From positions 1-64,000 of the forward strand of contig JBASCW010000037.1 of assembly GCA_049651845.1 (NCBI GenBank): a stretch of DNA of 64,000 nucleotides, in the 5' to 3' direction. This DNA comes from RBG-16-66-20 sp049651845 (GTDB lineage Bacteria; Pseudomonadota; Gammaproteobacteria; Burkholderiales; SG8-39). The notes beneath the pieces were generated by a model. That model was not told the DNA's origin. It saw only the letters and a list, made by a program, of their open reading frames with translations, and did no database searches. This document shows, in pieces, positions 50,686 through 58,750 of the stretch; position 1 is the first letter of the stretch, and each line of letters starts with the position of its first letter. Position numbers and translations under genes: made by a program.

Positions 50686-51035
50686 CCAAGTGGTGGGGGC
50701 CGGGCGGGCAGGACCCGGTCTCGCTCGCCGAGCTCGACCTGCGCGTCGGCGGGCGCTTTCGCATCGTCTTCGGCGGCCCGAAGGGCACCGAACACGAGTG
50801 CGCCGGCATCTACAAGGAGGTGGTGCCCAACCGCAGGCTGGTGTTCACCTGGTGCTGGCCGAACACCACGCCAGAGCGCGTGTCGCAGGTGACGATCCTG
50901 TTCCGCGCCGAGGCCGGCGGCACCGACATGGAGTTCCGCCACGAGCAGTTCTTCGACGAGGCGGCGCGCGACGGCCACCGGCGCGGCTGGACCGAGACCT
51001 TCGCCAAGCTCGACGATTATCTGAAATCAACCTAA
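50580..51035 (+). CDS. AHSA1/SRPBCC-family protein
   Basis: 151 residues from ATG 50580. START-like fold with FAVAPEKVWRAWTDPQAIAKWWGP and RHEQFFDEAARDGHRRGWTETF. Function unknown; the family binds small hydrophobic ligands and is found in pairs with ArsR regulators. Overlaps the regulator gene by 106 bases. Confidence 0.85.
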   Translation: MEQASVQTKPSLVLHRRFAVAPEKVWRAWTDPQAIAKWWGPGGQDPVSLAELDLRVGGRFRIVFGGPKGTEHECAGIYKEVVPNRRLVFTWCWPNTTPERVSQVTILFRAEAGGTDMEFRHEQFFDEAARDGHRRGWTETFAKLDDYLKST

Positions 51036-51045
51036 GGAGATTGCA

Positions 51046-51405
51046 GTGGCCTATGTGGATGGTTTTGTCGTTCCGGTGCCAAAGAAAAAGCGCGCCGCCT
51101 ATGTCGCAATGGCGCGCAAGGCCTGCAGGGTCTGGAAGGATCACGGCGCGCTCGACTACCACGAGTGCCTCGCCGACGACGTGAGCTGGGGCAAGCGCAC
51201 CTCGTTCCCGCGCAGCGTCAAGCTCAAGGCGAGCGAGCAGGTCTGGTTCTCGTGGATCGTCTACCGCAACCGCAAGCACCGCGACCGTGTGATGGCGAAG
51301 GCGATGAAGGACAAGCGCCTCGCATCGATGATGGACGTCAAGAAGCTGCCGTTCGATGCGAAGCGCATGATCTTCGGCGGCTTCAAGGTCGTGGTGAGTC
51401 TGTAA
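51046..51405 (+). CDS. DUF1428 family protein
   Basis: 119 residues from GTG 51046 with AAGGAGA before it. A dimeric alpha/beta-barrel fold is expected (VDGFVVPVPKKKRAAY, VWFSWIVYRNRKHRDRVMAKAM, KRMIFGGFKVVV). Commonly carried with AHSA1 and VOC genes. Function unknown. Confidence 0.85.
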   Translation: MAYVDGFVVPVPKKKRAAYVAMARKACRVWKDHGALDYHECLADDVSWGKRTSFPRSVKLKASEQVWFSWIVYRNRKHRDRVMAKAMKDKRLASMMDVKKLPFDAKRMIFGGFKVVVSL

Positions 51406-51416
51406 GGAGAGCGGCC

Positions 51417-52121
51417 ATGCCGGAGCACAAGATGGTCTCGAGAGAGGAATGGCTCGTCGCGCGCAAGGCGCTGCTTGCCCGGGAAAAGGCGTTCAGCCGG
51501 CAGCGCGACGAGCTCGCGCGCGCGCGCCGCGAGCTGCCGCGCGTAAAGGTCGAGAAGGACTACGTCTTCGACGCGCCCGAGGGCAGGCGCACGCTCGCCG
51601 AGCTGTTCGGCGCGAACAGCCAGCTCATCGTCTACCACTTCATGCTGGGTCCCGGCTGGGACGCGGGCTGCAAGAGCTGCTCCTACCTCGCGGACCACTT
51701 CGACGGCATGCTGCCGCACCTGGCCGCGCGTGACGTGAGGTTCGTCGCGGTCTCGCGCGCGCCGCTCGCGGAGATCGAGGCCTTCCGCAGGCGCATGGGC
51801 TGGAAATTCCCTTGGGTGTCGTCGAACGGCAACGACTTCAACTACGACTTCCACGTTTCGTTCCGCAAGGAGGACATCGGCAACAAGCGCAAGGTCGAGT
51901 ACAACTACGCGCTCGGCGACGCCAGCATGGAAGAACTCCCGGGCGCGAGCGCGTTTTGCAAGGACGGGCAGGGCACCGTGTTCCACACCTATTCCACCTA
52001 CGCGCGCGGCCTGGATACGCTGATCGGCGCCTACAACTGGCTCGACATCGCGCCCAAGGGTCGGGACGAGGACGGCCTGGAATTCACCATGGCATGGGTG
52101 CGCCACCGTGACCGGTACTGA
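51417..52121 (+). CDS. DUF899 thioredoxin-like protein
   Basis: 234 residues from ATG 51417 with AAGGAGA nearby. DUF899 pattern: SREEWLVARKALLAREK, YHFMLGPGWDAGCKSCSYLADHFDG (CxxC of thioredoxin-like fold), FPWVSSNGNDFNYDF. The function is unknown, though a redox role is likely. Part of the ArsR-controlled run. Confidence 0.85.
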   Translation: MPEHKMVSREEWLVARKALLAREKAFSRQRDELARARRELPRVKVEKDYVFDAPEGRRTLAELFGANSQLIVYHFMLGPGWDAGCKSCSYLADHFDGMLPHLAARDVRFVAVSRAPLAEIEAFRRRMGWKFPWVSSNGNDFNYDFHVSFRKEDIGNKRKVEYNYALGDASMEELPGASAFCKDGQGTVFHTYSTYARGLDTLIGAYNWLDIAPKGRDEDGLEFTMAWVRHRDRY

Positions 52122-52149
52122 CCGACTACCTGAACAAGACCTGAGAGTA

Positions 52150-52599
52150 ATGGCCATGAACAAGACGCAAGCCGCAGCACAGCAAGTCCAGCCCTATCTC
52201 TTTTTCGACGGCCGCTGCGAGGAGGCGCTCGAGTTCTACAAGAGCGCGCTCGGCGCCAAGGTGGACATGATGATGCGCTTCAAGGACAGCCCCGATCCCG
52301 TGCCGGCGGGCCAGTGCGCGCCGAATTCCGACGACAAGATCATGCACTCCGCGTTCCGCGTCGGCGAGACGCTGATCATGGCCTCCGACGGCGTGGCCGG
52401 CGGCAAGCCGGAGTTCAAGGGCTTCTCGCTGTCGGTGAACGCGAAGGACGAGGCCGAGGCCGACCGCATCTTCGCCGCACTCGGCAAGGGCGGCCAGGTG
52501 CAGATGCCGCTCGGCAAGACCTTCTTTTCGCCGCGTTTCGGCATGGTCGCGGACAAGTTCGGCGTCGGCTGGATGGTGATCGTGATGCCGAGCCCCTGA
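52150..52599 (+). CDS. VOC-family (PhnB-like) protein
   Basis: 149 residues; ATG 52156 is an alternative start. Glyoxalase/VOC fold with VQPYLFFDGRCEEALEFYKSALGA and MHSAFRVGETLIMASD. PhnB-like demethylase-related proteins; activity unknown. Last gene of the ArsR-AHSA1-DUF1428-DUF899-VOC run. Confidence 0.85.
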   Translation: MAMNKTQAAAQQVQPYLFFDGRCEEALEFYKSALGAKVDMMMRFKDSPDPVPAGQCAPNSDDKIMHSAFRVGETLIMASDGVAGGKPEFKGFSLSVNAKDEAEADRIFAALGKGGQVQMPLGKTFFSPRFGMVADKFGVGWMVIVMPSP

Positions 52600-52616
52600 G
52601 TTACACTGCGGGCCGC

Positions 52617-53420
52617 ATGGGCCCCAGCGACGATCTGGTCGAAATTTCGGACCTGCACTTTTCCTACGGGGATCATTCCGTGCTGAGCGGGCTGTCGCTG
52701 CACATCCCGCGTGGCAAGGTGGTGGCGATTCTCGGCGGCAGTGGCAGCGGCAAATCCACGCTGCTCAAGCTGATCGGCGGGCAGCTGTCTCCGGCGCGCG
52801 GCTCGATCCGCGTCGACGGCCAGGTGGTGGATGAGCTCGGCGCCGACGCGCTCTACGCGCTGCGGCGCAAGATGGGCATGATGTTCCAGTCGAGCGGCCT
52901 GTTCACCGACCTCTCGGTGTACGAGAACATCGCCTTTCCGATCCGCGAGCACTACAACCTGCCCGAGGAGCTGGTGCGCTCGCTCGTGCTCATGAAGCTG
53001 GACGCGGTCGGCCTGCGCGGCGCGCGCGACATGATGCCCGCCGACCTCTCGGGCGGCATGACGCGGCGCGTGGCGCTCGCGCGCGCGATCGCCACCGACC
53101 CGATGCTGGCGATGTACGACGAGCCCCTGGCGGGCCTCGACCCGATCTCGCTCAACGTGATCGTCACGCTGATCCGCAAGCTCAACGACGCGCTCGGCCT
53201 CACCTCGATCGTCGTCACCTATGACGTCTCGGAGTCGCTCAAGCTGGTGGACTACATCTACGTGATCGCCGATGGCCGGCTCATGGGCGAGGGCACGCCG
53301 GACGCGCTGCTCGCCTCGGAAGATCCCTACCTCAAGCAGTTCCTCAAGGCGCTGCCCGACGGCCCGGTGCGCTTCCACTTCCCCGCCAAGCCGCTCGAAG
53401 AGCAGCTCGGGCTGAAGTAG
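52617..53420 (+). CDS. mlaF: MlaF-like ABC transporter ATP-binding protein
   Basis: 267 residues. Walker A GGSGSGKST, Q-loop MFQSSGLF, signature LSGGM, Walker B MLAMYDEPLAGLD. The switch His position reads VVTYDVSES, i.e. Tyr where most ABC ATPases have His. Length and ending match MlaF, which powers phospholipid transport. The permease MlaE and binding protein MlaD are not in the neighbourhood, so this copy is an orphan. Confidence 0.78.
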   Translation: MGPSDDLVEISDLHFSYGDHSVLSGLSLHIPRGKVVAILGGSGSGKSTLLKLIGGQLSPARGSIRVDGQVVDELGADALYALRRKMGMMFQSSGLFTDLSVYENIAFPIREHYNLPEELVRSLVLMKLDAVGLRGARDMMPADLSGGMTRRVALARAIATDPMLAMYDEPLAGLDPISLNVIVTLIRKLNDALGLTSIVVTYDVSESLKLVDYIYVIADGRLMGEGTPDALLASEDPYLKQFLKALPDGPVRFHFPAKPLEEQLGLK

Positions 53421-53438
53421 CAAAGCGTCCCGCCGTTC

Positions 53439-53987
53439 CTAGGCTTTGCCGTCCTTCGGGACGAACTTGAGCGCCGCGCCGTTGTTGCACCAGCGCTGGC
53501 CGGTGGGCTGCGGGCCGTCCTCGAAGACGTGGCCGTGGTGGCCGCCGCAGCGCGCGCAGTGGTATTCGGTGCGCGGGTAGAGGATCTTGAAGTCGGTCTT
53601 GGTCTGGAACGCGCCCGGAATGGTCGTGAAGAACGACGGCCAGCCGGTGCCGCTCTCGTACTTCATCTCGGAGGTGAACGCCGGCAGCCCGCAGCCCGCG
53701 CAGACGAACACGCCCGCGCGCTTCTCGTTGTTGAGCGGGCTCGTCCCGGGGCGCTCGGTGTCCTCCTCGCGCAGCACCGCGTAGGCGAGGCCCTGCAGGC
53801 GCTTCTTCCATTCCTCCTTGGACAGCTTGAGCGGTTCCGAGGCGCTCGGCACCTGGACGCCGGGCGCGAGAAAGCTCTTCCAGTCGTCTTGCATCTTCTT
53901 GATCCCTTCCATGGTCTTCGGCTGGGCGTGGACGTGCGCGAAGAACGGGCTCAATGCGATCCAGCCGAGCAGCGTACGACGCTTCAT
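53439..53987 (-). CDS. msrB: Exported peptide-methionine (R)-S-oxide reductase MsrB
   Basis: 182 residues. Signal peptide (TLLGWIALSPFFAHVHAQ), then the MsrB domain with two zinc CxxC pairs (CAGC, CARC) and the catalytic Cys in RWCNNGAALKF. Reduces methionine-R-sulfoxide in the periplasm. Converges on the mlaF-like gene. Confidence 0.9.
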   Translation of the reverse strand: MKRRTLLGWIALSPFFAHVHAQPKTMEGIKKMQDDWKSFLAPGVQVPSASEPLKLSKEEWKKRLQGLAYAVLREEDTERPGTSPLNNEKRAGVFVCAGCGLPAFTSEMKYESGTGWPSFFTTIPGAFQTKTDFKILYPRTEYHCARCGGHHGHVFEDGPQPTGQRWCNNGAALKFVPKDGKA

Positions 53988-54046
53988 GCCTTCCTCCGTG
54001 CGGTCATTATGCCGGTAAGTCGGAGGAGGGCACGAGTGCTTACAGG

Positions 54047-54356
54047 CTAGAAGCGCACGCCGAAGCTGACGCCGGCGCGCGGGCCGACCGGGACGTGCCC
54101 GTAGAGCACGGGCGCCGGCGGCGCGTAGTAGGCCGGCGGGAACGGCGCGTACACGGTCCGCGGGGGCGGCACGACCACCACCGGCCGCGCCGGGTAGTAG
54201 ACATAGGCCGCGCCACGGTATTGATGGTGCTGATGGTGGTGCTTGGCGCGCCAGCCGTGCGCCGGCGCCCTAGTGGGGCGGCGTGGCGAACGCGGGGGCG
54301 GCGGCGAGCAGCGTGCCGCCGGCGGCGAGGGCGACTGCGATCTTCTTGGCGTTCAT
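54047..54356 (-). pseudogene. Small exported proline/tyrosine-rich protein, frameshifted
   Basis: From ATG 54356 (GGAGA upstream) the frame gives a signal peptide (KKIAVALAAGGTLLAAAPAFA) and then hits TAG at 54272-54270. One base later in frame, the sequence continues with HGWRAKHHHQHHQYRGAAYVYY, a VVVVPPP stretch and an ending GVSFGVRF before TAG at 54047. Removing one base near 54271 (CACTAGGGCG to CACTGGGCG) would join the two. The intact form would be about 100 residues, His- and Tyr-rich, of unknown function. Confidence 0.7.
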
Positions 54357-54420
54357 GGACGTCTCCTTTCGCTTGCCTGTGGACGTGCCTATTGGACGCC
54401 CGCCGCGCCCGCCTGTCAGT

Positions 54421-54458
54421 TAACCAAGTGCAAACTCTGTAACCACTTGTAAACTGTC
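54421..54458. repeat. Two tandem 19-bp direct repeats upstream of a TctC gene
   Basis: TAACCAAGTGCAAACTCTG (54421-54439) and TAACCACTTGTAAACTGTC (54440-54458) agree at about 13-14 of 19 positions with no gap. Spacing of nearly two helical turns is typical for response-regulator binding. They end 17 bases before the TctC start codon; the ribosome-binding site AAAAGGAG follows. Confidence 0.5.
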
Positions 54459-54475
54459 GCCAAAAGGAGTCACCG

Positions 54476-55450
54476 ATGCTGAGAATTCTTGCTGCTTTTG
54501 CCCTTGCCCTGGCCGTCCCCGCGTTGCACGCGCAGGTCGCCTATCCGACCAAGCCGATCGGCATGATTGCGCCGTTCCCGCCCGGCGGCGTCGCCGACAT
54601 CGTCGGCCGGCCGCTCGCCGCGTCGATGGAGAAGACGCTCAAGCAGCCGGTGCTGGTGGTCAACCGCTCGGGCGCGGGCGGCGCGGTGGGCACCACCGCG
54701 GCGGCGAAGTCCGCGCCCGACGGCTACACGATCCTGATGTCGCTCTCGTCGATCTCGATTTTCCCGGTGTCGGACCCGATGAACGGCAAGCCGGTGCCGT
54801 ATCAGCTCTCGGACTTCGCGCCGATCGCGCTGGTCACGGCCGACCCGACCATCCTCGTGGTCTCCGCCGACGGGCCCTACAAGACGATCCAGGAGTTCAT
54901 CGCATCGGCCCGGGCCCACCCGGGCCAGATGAACTATTCGTCCTCCGGCACCTACGGCACGCTGCACGTGGCGATGGAGATGTTCGCCGGTGCCGCGGGC
55001 ATCAAGATGTTCCACGTTCCCTACCAGGGCGGCGGTCCGGCGGTGACCGCGCTGCTTGGCGGCCAGGTGCACGCGCTCGCCTCGGGGCCGGCGGCCGTGA
55101 TCGGTCAGATCAAGGGCGGCAAGATGCGCGCGCTCGCCGGCTGGGGCGGCAAGCGCCTGCCCTCGATGCCCGAGCTGCCGACATTCAAGGAGCTCGGCTA
55201 CAAAGACGTCGAGTTCTACATCTGGTCGGGCGTGTTCGTACCCGCCGCCACGCCCGCGCCCGTGCAGGCGACGCTGCGCGATGCCGTGCGCGCCGCGGTG
55301 GCCGATCCGCAGTTCGTGAGCGCGATGACCAAGGCCGAGACGCCGATCCAGTACCTCGACGCGCCGCAGTTCCGCGACTTCCTCGCCAAGGACGCCGCGC
55401 GCCTGAAGGTCGCCGTAGAGAAGATCGGCCGCGTGGACGACAAGAAATAG
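54476..55450 (+). CDS. Bug/TctC-family substrate-binding protein
   Basis: 324 residues. Signal peptide ending ALHAQ, then YPTKPIGMIAPFPPGGVAD, VVNRSGAGGAVGTTAAAKSAPDGYT and HVPYQGGGPAVTALLGGQVH. Binds an organic acid in the periplasm; no transport partner nearby. Downstream is a hairpin terminator. Confidence 0.88.
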   Translation: MLRILAAFALALAVPALHAQVAYPTKPIGMIAPFPPGGVADIVGRPLAASMEKTLKQPVLVVNRSGAGGAVGTTAAAKSAPDGYTILMSLSSISIFPVSDPMNGKPVPYQLSDFAPIALVTADPTILVVSADGPYKTIQEFIASARAHPGQMNYSSSGTYGTLHVAMEMFAGAAGIKMFHVPYQGGGPAVTALLGGQVHALASGPAAVIGQIKGGKMRALAGWGGKRLPSMPELPTFKELGYKDVEFYIWSGVFVPAATPAPVQATLRDAVRAAVADPQFVSAMTKAETPIQYLDAPQFRDFLAKDAARLKVAVEKIGRVDDKK

Positions 55451-55451
55451 A

Positions 55452-55472
55452 AAAGGGGGTCAGACCCCCTTT
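55452..55472. terminator. Short palindromic hairpin between convergent genes
   Basis: AAAGGGGGTC, one A, GACCCCCTTT: a 10-bp perfect palindrome with T-runs on both strands. It overlaps the stop codon of the minus-strand gene. The left arm shares AAAGGGGGTCAGA with the palindrome at 45825-45877, so it looks like a shortened copy of the same element. Confidence 0.65.
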
Positions 55473-56134
55473 CTTCTTCCGCTTCGCTTTTTCGTCCTGG
55501 GCCGGCGGTACTGCAGGAGATTTCCGACTTCTCGCTCGAACGGGTCGCGGCGCATGAGCGAGCGCAGCTGCCGGCCGCTCATCAGGTCGTAGTGGCGTGT
55601 GGCTTCGAGGTGGTCCACCAGGTCCCAGGCGCCGTCGTCGGCCGTGACCCAGTCGGCCGGGTCGAGGCGGCGCAGGTCGTAGGGCACCGAGTAGGTGCGC
55701 AGCGTCTTGTGGTCGCGCTTGTTGTAGTACTCGTGCAGGTAGGACATCGCGAGCTCGCGCAGCGACTTGTAGACCGGGTCGCGCCAGCGCAAGCCGATGC
55801 CGTTGGTCTTGGAGATCGCGCCCCAGCGGCCGTTGCGCCGGAACACCGCCACCACGTGGTCGAAATCGCGCACCGCCTGCAGGTCCATGAGCAGCGGCGG
55901 CTCGCCGTGGATCCAGAGCGCGCAGGCGGCGAGCATCGCGCCCTCGATGCAGTGCGCGCGGCGCAGCCTGAGCACCGCGCGCACCGAGTTGCAGGTCTCG
56001 CCCTGCGTCTCGAAGTTCTGCCGCAGGCCGTAGAGAAAGGCCTGGATCTTCTCCGGCGAGCGCAGGCGCCGCAGCGTCGCGAATTCCGCGCGGCTGAGCC
56101 CGAGCACTTCGCGGGAAGCTCTTCTTTTTCGCAT
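55460..56134 (-). CDS. Transglutaminase-like conserved protein
   Basis: 224 residues. A probable Cys-His-Asp triad is seen in AHCIEGAMLAACALW (Cys), DFDHVVAVFR (His) and the following ISKTNG segment. A basic C-terminus (RRPRTKKRSGRRKG) ends at the hairpin. The family is a transglutaminase/cysteine-protease-like group of unknown substrate. Confidence 0.65.
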   Translation of the reverse strand: MRKRRASREVLGLSRAEFATLRRLRSPEKIQAFLYGLRQNFETQGETCNSVRAVLRLRRAHCIEGAMLAACALWIHGEPPLLMDLQAVRDFDHVVAVFRRNGRWGAISKTNGIGLRWRDPVYKSLRELAMSYLHEYYNKRDHKTLRTYSVPYDLRRLDPADWVTADDGAWDLVDHLEATRHYDLMSGRQLRSLMRRDPFEREVGNLLQYRRPRTKKRSGRRKGV

Positions 56135-56159
56135 CGGCTTTGCGATTAGTGTAGCTAAA

Positions 56160-56606
56160 GTGGCAGCAGGCGTGGGATTTCGACCTCGTCAAGTACATGC
56201 CTTCGGGCACCTTCAGCGTCGAGGACTGGGGCGCGCGTTCTGTCTACGAGGGCGCGGCCAACGGCGCGCGCGCGTGCGGCCGGATCCGAAGGGCATGGTC
56301 TGGGTCGCGGAGTGGGATTCAGGCAACCTGAGCCGCTACGATCCGAAGAGCGGCGCGTGGAAGACCTGGAAGGCGTCCGGCGAGCGGCCGCGCGTCTACG
56401 CGGTGTACGTGGACGAAACCGACCGGCCCTGGATCGCGGAGTGGGACAAGCAGCTCATGATGCGCTTTGGCCCGGCCACGGAAAAGTGGGAGTCCTTCGC
56501 GTCTTCGAGCGGTACCGCCAACGTGCGCCAGATCCACGGCCGCAAGGGCGAGGTCTGGACGCCGGAGTCCGCTGCAGGAAAGCCTGTCGTCTACCGCTAC
56601 CGCTGA
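56160..56606 (+). pseudogene. C-terminal fragment of a streptogramin-lyase-like beta-propeller protein
   Basis: From about 56280, the frame reads two to three blade repeats (MVWVAEWDSGNLSRYDPKSG, PWIAEWDKQLMMRFGPATEKW, VWTPESAAGKPVVYRYR). Vgb-like proteins have about 300-350 residues; only about 105 remain. Upstream, another frame holds unrelated coding-like sequence (WDFDLVKYMPSGTFSVEDWG), suggesting a fusion of two remnants near 56270. Confidence 0.5.
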
Positions 56607-56612
56607 GCTGGC

Positions 56613-57401
56613 TCAGCTGAAGCGGTAGGCGTCCATCGCCAGCGCGCCCATCTCGATGCCGTCGTAGAGGCGCTCGGCCTTGTAGTCGTCCCCCGCTGCG
56701 CCCAGCGCGAAAAAGAGCGGCAGGAAATGCTCGTCGGTCGGGTGTGCGCGCACGCCGTCGCGCGACAGCCGGCGATAGTCCGCGAGCTCGTCGAGCGCGT
56801 GCGCGTCGATGCGCTCTTTCACCCAGGCCTGGAATTCGCGCGCGTACGCGGCGGGGCCGCCTGTATTTTCCTCACCTGTGCGGTCGCGCAGGTTGTGCGT
56901 CAGGTGCCCGGAGCCGACGATGAGCACGCGCTCCCGCGCGAGCGGCGCGAGCGCGCGCCCGACCTCGATGTGGTGCTGCGTGCCGAGCGCGGTCTGCACC
57001 GCGACCTGCACGACCGGCACATCGGCCTTCGGGTACATGTGGAGCAGGGGCGACCAGGCGCCGTGGTCGAGGCCGCGAACAGGGTCTGTCTTTGCCTTCA
57101 ATCCTGATTCATTCAAGAGATCGACGCAACGAGAAGCCAGATCCGGATCTCCGTTGGCGCGGTATTGGATCCCGTACAGCGGCTTGGGAAAGCCGTAGAA
57201 GTCGTGGATCGTCTCCGGCTTCGCCGCGCCGGTGACGGCCGGAACGTCCGTTTCCCAGTGCGCCGAGGCGATGAGGATCGCCTTCGGCCGCGGCAGCTCG
57301 CGCGCGATGCGCTCCCAGACCCCGCGCACCGCGCCCGGCTGCAGCGCGTGCATCGGCGAGCCGTGCGAGAGGAACAGGATGGGCAGCGCGGCCGCTTGCA
57401 T
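56613..57401 (-). CDS. LigB-family extradiol dioxygenase (DODA type)
   Basis: 262 residues from ATG 57401. FLSHGSPMHAL (metal-binding His), IASAHWETDVPAV, GLDHGAWSPLLHMYP and GSGHLTHNLR give the His/Glu/His set of DODA-type dioxygenases. Homologues cleave dihydroxyphenylalanine or related catechols. Sits downstream of a TctC gene (11-base gap). Confidence 0.85.
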   Translation of the reverse strand: MQAAALPILFLSHGSPMHALQPGAVRGVWERIARELPRPKAILIASAHWETDVPAVTGAAKPETIHDFYGFPKPLYGIQYRANGDPDLASRCVDLLNESGLKAKTDPVRGLDHGAWSPLLHMYPKADVPVVQVAVQTALGTQHHIEVGRALAPLARERVLIVGSGHLTHNLRDRTGEENTGGPAAYAREFQAWVKERIDAHALDELADYRRLSRDGVRAHPTDEHFLPLFFALGAAGDDYKAERLYDGIEMGALAMDAYRFS

Positions 57402-57412
57402 CGCGCCGCTTT

Positions 57413-58393
57413 TCAGTCGACCTTCGCGCCCGAAGCCTTGACGATCGGACCCCAGCGCCTGATTTCGTCCTGGATCATCGCCGCCATCTGCTCGGGCGTG
57501 CCGCCGACGATTTCGTAGCCGAGGTCGGTCATGCGCTTGATGAAATCCGGCGCCTTGGCGGCCTTCTGCCCGTCGGCGTTCATGCGCACGATGATTTCCC
57601 TTGGGGTGCCCGCCGGCATGGCGAGGCCGAACCAGGCCGTGGATTCGTAGCCGGGCACGCCCGACTCGATCATGGTCGGCAGTTCCGGCAGCGCGACCGC
57701 GCGCTTCGGGCCGGTGGTGGCGAGCGCCCGCAGCTTGCCCGAGCGGATGTGCGATATCGCCGACGGGATGTTGTCGAACATCAGGTTGACCTGCCCGCCC
57801 ATCAGGTCGGTGACCGCCGGCCCGCTTCCCTTGTAGGGGATGTGCGTGATGTCCAGCCCGAGCATGCTCTTGTACATCTCGCACGACATGTGGATCGTGG
57901 AGCCGCTGCCGCTCGAGGCGCAGGTCAGCTTGCCCGGCTGCGCCTTGGCGAGCGCGGTGAGTTCCTTCACCGAGTTGGCCGCCACGCCAGGATTCACCAC
58001 CAGCACGTTGGCGAACGAGGCGAACACGATCACCGGGACCAGGTCCTTGTTCGGGTCGTAGTTGAGTTTGCTGTAGAGGAACGGCGTGATGCCGTGCAGG
58101 CTGCTGGCCGACATCACCATGGTGTAGCCGTCGGGGGCCGAGCGTGCAGCCATCTCGGAGCCGAGATTGCCGCCGGCGCCCGCGCGGTTGTCCACGTTCA
58201 CCGGCTGTCCGAGCGTCTTGCTCAGCTCGACGGCGGCCGCGCGCGCAATGATGTCGGTCGCGCCGCCCGGTGCGTAGGGCACGATGAGGCGCACCGGCTT
58301 GGACGGATAGGCCTGCGCCTCGGCCAGGCTGCTGCCGAGCGCCAGGGTCGCGGCGAGGAGGGGGCGAAGCAGGCGATGCAGGGTGGTTTCCAT
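57413..58393 (-). CDS. Bug/TctC-family substrate-binding protein
   Basis: 326 residues. Signal peptide cut near AEAQA, YPSKPVRLIVPYAPGGATD, NRAGAGGNLGSEMAARSAPDGYT, HIPYKGSGPAVTDLMGGQV. The stop is 2 bases after a GST gene remnant's end, on the same strand. Perhaps supplies an aromatic acid to the adjacent dioxygenase; inference only. Confidence 0.88.
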   Translation of the reverse strand: METTLHRLLRPLLAATLALGSSLAEAQAYPSKPVRLIVPYAPGGATDIIARAAAVELSKTLGQPVNVDNRAGAGGNLGSEMAARSAPDGYTMVMSASSLHGITPFLYSKLNYDPNKDLVPVIVFASFANVLVVNPGVAANSVKELTALAKAQPGKLTCASSGSGSTIHMSCEMYKSMLGLDITHIPYKGSGPAVTDLMGGQVNLMFDNIPSAISHIRSGKLRALATTGPKRAVALPELPTMIESGVPGYESTAWFGLAMPAGTPREIIVRMNADGQKAAKAPDFIKRMTDLGYEIVGGTPEQMAAMIQDEIRRWGPIVKASGAKVD

Positions 58394-58395
58394 GG

Positions 58396-58671
58396 CTACT
58401 TCACCAGGCCTTCCGCCTTGAGCGTTTCCTGCACCTTCGGACGCGCCGCCACGCGCTTGTGGTAGTCCACGATCACCGGCGCCTCGGTGAGCACGCCGGC
58501 CGGCGTTTCGACGGCGGGCACGTAGCCCTTGCTGTTCACCTGCTTGTAGTCGCCGCCTTCATACTGCTTGGCCTTCAGGTCCACCTTCTGCAGTTCGACC
58601 GGGATGCCGAGCTCGCGCATGGCGATGTGGGGCGCGAGCGAGCAGGCGCCGGGGGAGTAGTAGAGCTTCAT
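58396..58671 (-). pseudogene. Glutathione S-transferase with internal deletion
   Basis: 91 residues from ATG 58671. The first about 65 residues are a complete GST N-terminal (thioredoxin-like) domain: KLYYSPGACSLAPHIAMREL, NSKGYVPAVET, TEAPVIVDY. It then jumps directly to HKRVAARPKVQETLKAEGLVK, which is the very end of the GST C-terminal helical domain. About 100 residues that hold the hydrophobic substrate site are missing, yet the frame is kept. A deleted gene or assembly error is more likely than a functional mini-GST. Confidence 0.75.
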
Positions 58672-58750
58672 CGGGGTTTTCCTCTCAGTGAGGGCGGACA
58701 TGGGGGGCGAAGCTTAACGCCAGATGGCGGCAAATGAAATTATCCGACCG

